This document shows positions 6,144-8,320 of a stretch of DNA of 8,320 nt, piece after piece. The translations under genes and the position numbers were made by a program. Numbering within the stretch: the first letter of the stretch is position 1; every line of letters starts with the position of its first letter. The stretch covers positions 1 to 8,320 of the forward strand of contig DADT01000007.1 of assembly GCA_002495065.1 (NCBI GenBank). Reading direction: 5' to 3'. The notes under the pieces were generated by a model that was not told the DNA's origin, ran no database searches, and worked only from the letters and a program-made list of their open reading frames with translations. This DNA is from Methanoregula sp. UBA471. Its GTDB lineage: Archaea > Halobacteriota > Methanomicrobia > Methanomicrobiales > Methanospirillaceae.

Positions 6144-6935
6144 CTATGAAGACCCGGCTCTCCCATTCTCCATCTCAGCATCCTGCTCGTCGAAATACGT
6201 GGTAAGGTAATTGAGCGTCTCGAGGTCGACGTCCGCATAGGTGTGGGATCCAATTTCAAACGGGTTATCCATGTCACGGATGAGCAGCAACAGCCCGATT
6301 AACATGCTGCAGATAACGGCGAAGATGATGACCCCTTCAAGATAGGGATCCATGTTGAGGAAGAGCAGGAGAAGGATCACACTTCCGGTTGCAACCTCGG
6401 CAAGGGCATACGCTGCCGGTATAAAATCTGTCCTGATGATGACTTCGATCCTGTTGGTCATCCTGTCAAGCATCCCCAGCTCATTTCTCAGTTTTGCGAT
6501 CAGCGGGGGAGCAACATTCAGGTAGGAGAGGATCCGGATATCGTTATTGATTTTGTCCATCTCACGGTTGATATCCGGCAGGTTCCAGGTATTTTCCGAA
6601 AAACAGGTCTGCATGGTGCGGTGAAGGTCCCGTACATGGGCTCTCAATACCCGTGCCGGTGCTTCATCCGCCAGGGGTAGTACCCGGCTGTCATTATAAA
6701 GCGCTTTCAATGAGGCCGCAAGGTCTCCACCAACTTTTTCACTCTCCTTGAAATCGGTAAATGTGCCGGTGAAAATAATCGCAATGGTAAAGATCGCACC
6801 ACTGATGAAGGCCCCCACAACGGTATTGATGGGCACCACATCCAGACCATAGAAGTCGATTACTGTCCTTGGTATAAGCAGGATGAGCATCAGGACAACT
6901 GCCTTGGTCATAATGCCCCACTTTTTACTGTCCAT
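6144..6935 (-). CDS. Four-helix membrane protein, DUF4239/bestrophin-like
   Basis: The 263-residue product has two N-terminal membrane helices (about 11-28 and 36-58), a soluble, largely helical middle (60-170, many charged residues) and two C-terminal helices (about 180-195 and 201-219) followed by D221-M-D-N-P-F226. The two-plus-two helix layout with a D-x-D-N-P-F motif right after the last helix is typical of the DUF4239 (bestrophin-like) family, uncharacterised membrane proteins that may form channels. The match is from pattern, so moderately sure. The start chosen is ATG 6933-6935, with AAGGTG eleven bases upstream; ATG 6957-6959 would add eight residues (MDEGACVR). A perfect 7-2-7 inverted repeat (6969-6984) sits just upstream and may control it. 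The gene is divergent from the DUF4405-like gene and has no same-strand neighbour close by. Confidence 0.65.
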   Translation of the reverse strand: MDSKKWGIMTKAVVLMLILLIPRTVIDFYGLDVVPINTVVGAFISGAIFTIAIIFTGTFTDFKESEKVGGDLAASLKALYNDSRVLPLADEAPARVLRAHVRDLHRTMQTCFSENTWNLPDINREMDKINNDIRILSYLNVAPPLIAKLRNELGMLDRMTNRIEVIIRTDFIPAAYALAEVATGSVILLLLFLNMDPYLEGVIIFAVICSMLIGLLLLIRDMDNPFEIGSHTYADVDLETLNYLTTYFDEQDAEMENGRAGSS

Positions 6936-6968
6936 ACGTACACATGCACCTTCATCCATGTTAGTACA

Positions 6969-6984
6969 TTTCGGTTCACCGAAA
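6969..6984 (-). promoter_or_regulatory. Perfect 7-2-7 inverted repeat upstream of the DUF4239-like gene
   Basis: TTTCGGT (6969-6975) and ACCGAAA (6978-6984) are exact reverse complements around TC. The repeat is 33 bases before the preferred ATG and 9 before the upstream ATG, in a divergent intergenic region. Its compactness suits a dimeric regulator's operator; an mRNA hairpin with such a short loop is less likely. Confidence 0.5.
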
Positions 6985-7192
6985 CCGGAGTTAATGATCG
7001 TGCGGGATCAGAAAATACAGGGGCGCCGGAAGCCAAAAACGGTTCCCCCGGAGAGGTAACCATCCGGTATATTTGAATCTCCGGCAGGGAATCAGAAACC
7101 AGATATATGAGGCGGCATCTGAACGAACCCGGAAGTTCCATCACCTTTTTCTCCACAGCAAAAAAATAGCAGAAAAGAGTGTGACGGTTTTC

Positions 7193-7459
7193 ATGAATAT
7201 GCAGGTTGTAAGATGGTGTCTGGATCTCGGAATGGGCGTGATGTTCCTGGTCAGTTTCATCACCGGGTTCTTCAAGTTTACCCTCCTCATGCGTGTATTG
7301 GGGCTGACGGATCTTGTGCTACCCCTCGCGTTGATGAGCGATGTCCACGACTGGTCAGGTCTGGTGCTGGGCTTTTTTGTTGCAGTACATCTCTTCGTCA
7401 ACCGCCGATGGATCAGCGGGATGACCAGAAAGATTCTTGCCGGAGAGATGGGATCGTAA
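7193..7459 (+). CDS. DUF4405-like small membrane protein (putative cytochrome b-type)
   Basis: From ATG 7193 the product has 88 residues: MNMQVVRWCLD, a membrane helix (about 7-30, containing SFITGFF), a short hydrophobic stretch (31-48), then SDVHDWSGLVLG (49-60) and a second helix with FFVAVH (61-66) followed by NRRW. The N-terminal D, the T-G in helix 1, the H52-D-W and the H66 followed by a Trp after a few residues fit the DUF4405 family, whose paired histidines suggest haem b binding and membrane electron transfer (family knowledge; not shown here). The frame stays open upstream to TTG 7073, adding 40 residues unlike the family, so the ATG is preferred; GTG 7181 is another option. No good ribosome site; AAAAAAATAG near 7160-7169 could be a TATA box for a leaderless message. 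It converges on a molybdopterin oxidoreductase gene. Confidence 0.65.
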   Translation: MNMQVVRWCLDLGMGVMFLVSFITGFFKFTLLMRVLGLTDLVLPLALMSDVHDWSGLVLGFFVAVHLFVNRRWISGMTRKILAGEMGS

Positions 7460-7513
7460 GTGAGGAAACAGATGGTTGTGGAGAGACCCTCACAGGATAG
7501 TCAGATCTCCGAG

Positions 7514-7531
7514 AATTTTCCCAGGGAAATT
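7514..7531 (+). terminator. Hairpin about 55 bases downstream of the DUF4405-like gene
   Basis: AATTTTCCCAGGGAAATT is a nearly perfect inverted repeat with one extra T in the left arm and a very small loop. It is the first strong inverted repeat after the stop and may mark the transcript end, though no U-run follows. Confidence 0.3.
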
Positions 7532-7683
7532 GCACAATTCCGGTAAATTCGGGAAGTGCCAGTCCCGCTCCTGCGATGACCTGCTCCTCCCCCGAGGGAA
7601 CACCCCCGTAATGCTTCAGTCACCTGAAAACTCCGCCGTGGCATCTCAAGAGCCTGTTACGGATACCAGTCGTACCTTAACAA

Positions 7684-7725
7684 TTTTCATAGTTGGGTGA
7701 GAACCATTCCCGTTCATGCCCGTTT
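7684..7725 (+). repeat. Dispersed direct repeat, copy 1, with two CCCGTT boxes
   Basis: TTTTCAT-x-GTT opens the repeat and CCCGTTCATGCCCGTTT closes it; copy 2 is at 8074-8111. CCCGTT occurs at 7709-7714 and 7719-7724, a step of 10 bases. Weaker similarity (GC-x-x-GGA, then ATTATA) continues about 20 bases beyond. Confidence 0.65.
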
Positions 7726-7813
7726 GCTACGGATATTATATCGGGGATGTCCCATGGCATTCCCACCGGAGCGATCGATAAAACACAATCTCAAAGCGCA
7801 GGGGATGTTCTGG

Positions 7814-7830
7814 GGGACAAGCGCTGTCCC
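7814..7830. repeat. Perfect six-base hairpin
   Basis: GGGACA, loop AGCGC, TGTCCC. It sits in noncoding DNA between the two dispersed repeats and could be part of a structured RNA. Confidence 0.4.
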
Positions 7831-7942
7831 ATCCGACAATTGGTGATTCGAATTTGTTGAAATCTGAGGGTTTCCCATGAAATTAAATGCAACAGATGTG
7901 AGTAATGCATTGTTTATTCCTCATAATTATTTGTGATGAACC

Positions 7943-7974
7943 CCGCCGCCCCCGACGGGGCGCCCCCGCGGCGG
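7943..7974. repeat. GC-rich compound hairpin
   Basis: CGCCCC (7947-7952) and GGGGCG (7957-7962) pair around CGAC. Alternatively CCGCCG (7943-7948) pairs with CGGCGG (7969-7974), keeping an inner CCCC/GGGG stem. The stretch is almost pure G/C in an otherwise AT-moderate region, so a stable fold is expected if transcribed. Confidence 0.45.
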
Positions 7975-8073
7975 ATCAGTATCGGTAGGCATATTTGTAA
8001 ACAACACTGCCCCGCCGTGCCTCGGAGAGGCCCAGAGGCGAAGGAGCTCTCATAGAATTACATGGTTTAATGA

Positions 8074-8111
8074 TTTTCATGGTTCGTGTGAACTCCCGTT
8101 CATGCCCGTTT
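8074..8111 (+). repeat. Dispersed direct repeat, copy 2, with two CCCGTT boxes
   Basis: Copy 2 of the repeat at 7684-7725, 390 bases away in the same orientation. The last 18 bases (TCCCGTTCATGCCCGTTT) are the same in both; the first half differs by a few substitutions and small gaps. It contains GGTTC-GTGT-GAACT, able to form a short stem, and lies about 70 bases past the 3' end of the molybdopterin oxidoreductase gene. Confidence 0.65.
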
Positions 8112-8183
8112 CAATAGTGCCAGGAATTATACAAAATGAAATTCAGGGCATAACCTCTTTTCCCGGTGGCAAATCAGGGGATT

Positions 8184-8320
8184 TCAGTCACTAAAGTAAT
8201 TTTTCTCCAGATCCGCGGTATTGGAAAATCCCCGCTGTTCCCAGTAGCCCTTATAATCCGTGTCTGCGGACAGTTCAATCTTCTCGATCCATTTGATCCA
8301 CTTATATCCCCATTTGTCCT
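8184..8320 (-). CDS. Molybdopterin-dependent oxidoreductase, sulfite-oxidase/MsrP type (C-terminal fragment)
   Basis: Only the last 44 codons and the TGA (8184-8186) are in the window; the rest is beyond the right edge. The fragment contains WGYKWIKWIEKIEL, then DYKGYWEQRGF and a short acidic tail. K-x-x-K-W-I followed by G-Y-W-E-x-x-G-Y/F is the characteristic end of the oxidoreductase molybdopterin-binding domain (PF00174) found in sulfite oxidase, MsrP/YedY and many archaeal homologues. These enzymes use a Mo-pterin cofactor for oxygen-atom transfer, or for reduction of protein methionine sulfoxide with a membrane haem partner. The substrate cannot be judged from this part. The convergent DUF4405-like membrane protein could be an electron partner, but the two are not co-transcribed. 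Confidence 0.8.
   Translation of the reverse strand, partial: DKWGYKWIKWIEKIELSADTDYKGYWEQRGFSNTADLEKNYFSD

Larger units (their letters stand above)
7460..8183. other. Long noncoding region with repeats and hairpins between convergent genes
   Basis: The 724 bases between the DUF4405-like gene and the molybdopterin oxidoreductase gene hold no convincing coding frame; the longest (7476-7700, 74 codons) is not protein-like. They contain two copies of an approximately 40-base repeat (7684-7725 and 8074-8111) and, between these, a six-base perfect hairpin (7814-7830), a very GC-rich hairpin (7943-7974) and a GCCTC/GAGGC pair (8019-8039). This could be a structured noncoding RNA locus, a small non-autonomous element or a regulatory region. 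Confidence 0.5.

Noticed and set aside
7476..7700. Plus-strand 74-codon frame
   Set aside because: Composition is not protein-like and it runs through a hairpin and into the dispersed repeat; no ribosome site of quality.
7845..7856. GATTCGAATT resembling a tRNA T-loop
   Set aside because: No matching acceptor, anticodon or D arms nearby; a lone T-loop-like string is common by chance.
1..8320. CRISPR array, intact insertion sequence or transposase
   Set aside because: No regularly spaced short repeats with unique spacers and no transposase or integrase motifs were seen on either strand.

Overview
The window looks like chromosomal DNA of a mesophilic methanogenic archaeon, most likely of the Methanomicrobiales (Methanoregula-like). 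The pointers are TATA-type promoter elements about 27-29 bases before start codons, strong GAGGTGA ribosome binding sites on two genes, a short Ser/Thr-linker lipoprotein ending in a GTYYLDV/GPWTI beta domain, a rubredoxin and several small membrane proteins. The taxon is inferred; no marker gene is present.

Layout. Positions 1-1137 (minus) hold the N-terminal 379 residues of a secreted cysteine-rich repeat protein that runs off the left edge. Positions 1138-2115 are a long, very AT-rich stretch without a recognisable gene. Positions 2116-2532 (minus) encode a lipoprotein and 2700-2876 (minus) a rubredoxin whose start region carries a perfect 8-11-8 inverted repeat. On the plus strand follow a 62-residue single-span membrane protein (3292-3480), an HPr-kinase-like P-loop protein (3631-4599) and a four-helix membrane protein with a bacterial-PH (DUF304/bPH2) domain (4701-5567), the last with a TATA box placed for a leaderless or nearly leaderless transcript. 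After a 576-base gap comes a four-helix DUF4239/bestrophin-like membrane protein (6144-6935, minus) preceded by a perfect 7-2-7 inverted repeat. A short DUF4405-like cytochrome-b-type membrane protein (7193-7459, plus) converges, across 724 noncoding bases, on the last 44 codons of a molybdopterin oxidoreductase (sulfite-oxidase/MsrP type) that runs off the right edge.

How they may work together. No clear multi-gene operon is visible; genes are separated by 100 bases or more and most seem to have their own promoter. Two themes can be argued: envelope functions (cysteine-rich surface protein, lipoprotein, three or four membrane proteins) and redox (rubredoxin; DUF4405 protein near a molybdopterin oxidoreductase, a possible haem/Mo electron-transfer pair). 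The HPr-kinase-like protein has no phosphotransferase-system partner here, so its substrate is open.

The most unusual parts are the noncoding ones: a block (7684-8111) bounded by two copies of a roughly 40-base repeat, each containing CCCGTT twice at a 10-base step, with several hairpins between them; the rubredoxin operator-like repeat; and a pair of mutually exclusive hairpins in the leader of the cysteine-rich protein. I saw no CRISPR array, rRNA, tRNA or intact insertion sequence.
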